From positions 1 to 35,104 of the forward strand of contig JAUZQX010000141.1 in the NCBI GenBank assembly GCA_030950765.1: 35,104 bases of DNA, in the 5' to 3' direction. Below the pieces are notes generated by a model that worked only from the letters and a program-made list of their open reading frames with translations, had not been told where the DNA came from and made no database searches. Numbering within the stretch: position 1 is the first letter of the stretch; each line of letters starts with the position of its first letter. Below are positions 33,821-35,104 of this stretch, one piece after another. This DNA is from Ghiorsea sp. (GTDB lineage: Bacteria > Pseudomonadota > Zetaproteobacteria > Mariprofundales > Mariprofundaceae). The position numbers and the translations under genes were made by a program.

Positions 33821-35104
33821 TTAACGTCCGCGTCTTGGTGCGCCGCGTCCACGACCGCCACCTGAGCGTTCACCACCACCACTGCGGCCACCACGGTTAT
33901 TACCTGCACGACCTCTGCCGCCACCACTACGTCCGCCTCGGTCTCCACCGCGACCACCACCACGACCACCACCACGGAAGTTACGGCGCGGTTTGTCGCT
34001 GCCTCCACCAAACTCCACTTCAACTTCTTCCAAATCAAGTGTTTTGCCAGCTACACGTGTTTTCTTTAGTGTTTTAAGAATCGAATCAGGCATACCTTCT
34101 GGTAAATCAACCGTTGAATGATCATCACGAATCACGATGTTATTGATAAACTCACTATCAATACCCGCTTCATTGGCAATTGCACCCACGATATTACCCG
34201 GGCGAACTTCCAAGCTACTGCCTACTTCTAAGCGGTAACGCGTAAATCCTTTTGCCAGTGGCTTTTCATGGTACGTCCTCTCACCGCCATGACTACGCAA
34301 GTCTCTTGGCTCATCGCGATCACGACCCGCACGTACTGGTGGCATATCTTTAAGCAATAAAGGCTCAGAGCCTTGTGCCAATTTAGCCAATGCCGCTGCA
34401 ATTTCTTGCGCAGGCACATTGTGCTCTTCTTCATACTCTTCGATGATTTTAGCAAACGTTTCTAAACCTTCTTTTGCTAAAGTGTCTGTGATTTTTTCTT
34501 TAAATTCTGAAATACGTTTGTCATTGATTTCATCCGCAGATGGCATCACATACAACTCAACCTTTTGGTTGGTTGCGCGTTCAATCGCATACAACATCCG
34601 CTTTTCACGCGGTGCAACAAACAAAATTGCATCACCAGAGCGACCTGCACGACCTGTGCGCCCAATACGATGCACATAAGATTCCGTATCATGGGGTACA
34701 TCATAATTAATCACGTGTGAAATGCGCTCAACATCAAGACCACGTGCTACAACGTCTGTACCAATCAAAATATCAATTTGACCTTTTTTCAACTTATTTA
34801 CAATTTGCTCACGTTGATTTTGTGCAATATCACCATTCAATGCTGCTGCCGAATAACCACGCGCTTGAAGCTTTTCTGCAAGCTCCACCGTTGCAGTTTT
34901 GGTGCGCACGAAAATGATGATACCATCAAATGTTTCCGCTTCTAAAATACGGGTTAATGCATCCAACTTCTGACGACCACTGACCATCCAATAACGCTGG
35001 CGAATGGTGATGGCAGTTGATGTTTTGGTTTTAATTGTAATATGAACAGGTTTGTTCAAATAATTGTTGGTAATTTTACGAATTTGTGAAGGCATGGTCG
35101 CTGA
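33821..35104 (-). CDS. deaD: DEAD-box RNA helicase, C-terminal two-thirds (partial at 5' end)
   Basis: This is an ATP-dependent RNA helicase of the DeaD/CsdA type, for ribosome assembly and cold-shock RNA remodelling. The frame is open to the window edge. The first visible residues are SATMPSQ, where SAT is helicase motif III. The second RecA domain follows, with IIFVRTKTATVELAEKL (IV), GTDVVARGLDVERISHVINYD (V) and YVHRIGRTGRAGRSG (VI). Next is a charged region and the DbpA/CsdA-type RNA-binding domain (YRLEVGSSLEVRPGNIVGAIANEAGI). The tail is a long Gly/Arg RGG-type stretch ending GRGAPRRGR. The Walker A and DEAD motifs lie outside the window. It is followed by a strong terminator. Confidence 0.95.
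   Translation of the reverse strand, partial: SATMPSQIRKITNNYLNKPVHITIKTKTSTAITIRQRYWMVSGRQKLDALTRILEAETFDGIIIFVRTKTATVELAEKLQARGYSAAALNGDIAQNQREQIVNKLKKGQIDILIGTDVVARGLDVERISHVINYDVPHDTESYVHRIGRTGRAGRSGDAILFVAPREKRMLYAIERATNQKVELYVMPSADEINDKRISEFKEKITDTLAKEGLETFAKIIEEYEEEHNVPAQEIAAALAKLAQGSEPLLLKDMPPVRAGRDRDEPRDLRSHGGERTYHEKPLAKGFTRYRLEVGSSLEVRPGNIVGAIANEAGIDSEFINNIVIRDDHSTVDLPEGMPDSILKTLKKTRVAGKTLDLEEVEVEFGGGSDKPRRNFRGGGRGGGRGGDRGGRSGGGRGRAGNNRGGRSGGGERSGGGRGRGAPRRGR
33823..33850 (+). repeat. Direct repeat copy B: inside the 3' end of the DEAD-box helicase gene
   Basis: This is the intact partner of the copy at 32885-32912 (26 of 28 bases equal, the first 18 exact). Here it encodes the last residues of the helicase in the minus direction. 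The two copies are 938 bases apart and enclose the YdeI-like gene. Confidence 0.85.

Noticed and set aside
33778..34077. His-rich 99-residue frame on the + strand
   Set aside because: It is the antisense of the RGG tail of the helicase. The His/Arg/Tyr bias follows from the Gly/Arg codons on the other strand.

Overview
The window looks like chromosomal DNA of a motile, Gram-negative, AT-leaning proteobacterium. Supporting signs are an outer-membrane OprB-type porin, a CheA/CheW/CheY/CheB/CheR/CheD taxis cluster, System II cytochrome c biogenesis (ResB/CcsA), and dense same-strand operons with ATGA or TAATG junctions. The mix would suit a Zetaproteobacterium-like lineage, but that placement is a guess from gene content and was not tested. 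No phage, insertion sequence, CRISPR array, tRNA or rRNA was seen. No gene-free stretch exceeds 300 bases.

Layout. 1-721 (+) is the 3' end of glycogen branching enzyme glgB. 821-2027 (-) is a frame-broken OprB-type porin. 2092-16580 (-) is one long taxis cluster, in transcription order: a 957-residue double voltage-sensor/RCK ion channel, cheY, cheA, cheW, a soluble tandem-PAS receptor, an Aer-like membrane receptor, a STAS protein, cheR, cheD, cheB, and a CheZ-like protein. 16782-20390 (-) is the oxidative pentose phosphate operon zwf-gnd-pgl, in which Zwf carries a fused C-terminal cyclic-nucleotide-binding-like domain. 20505-29163 (-) runs resB, ccsA, tsaB, a low-MW phosphatase, clcA, pcrA/uvrD and ppa, and ends in a clear terminator. 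29221-31002 (+) holds a YqeY-like gene, an orphan CbiM-like membrane protein and a TRIC/UPF0126 channel. After these come tas (-), cbiZ (+), a YdeI-like gene (+) lying between two copies of a short direct repeat, and the 3' part of a DEAD-box RNA helicase (-), which runs off the window.

How it fits together. The taxis genes form a complete excitation and adaptation circuit: receptors, CheW, CheA, CheY, methylation by CheR, demethylation by CheB and deamidation by CheD. A probable CheY-P phosphatase is supplied by the divergent CheZ-like protein. The most notable observation is at the upstream end of this cluster. The large channel has two successive S1-S4-like modules, a CASTOR/POLLUX-like pore and two RCK-like domains. 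It ends in the same acidic-[IV]-[DE]-L-F tail as CheD and the CheZ-like protein. Its start codon is preceded by a perfect 14-bp inverted repeat whose distal arm runs into the Shine-Dalgarno sequence. Together these suggest, without proving, an ion channel physically or functionally tied to the chemosensory array. The second notable item is the Zwf-CNBD fusion, which suggests direct allosteric or localisation control of NADPH production.
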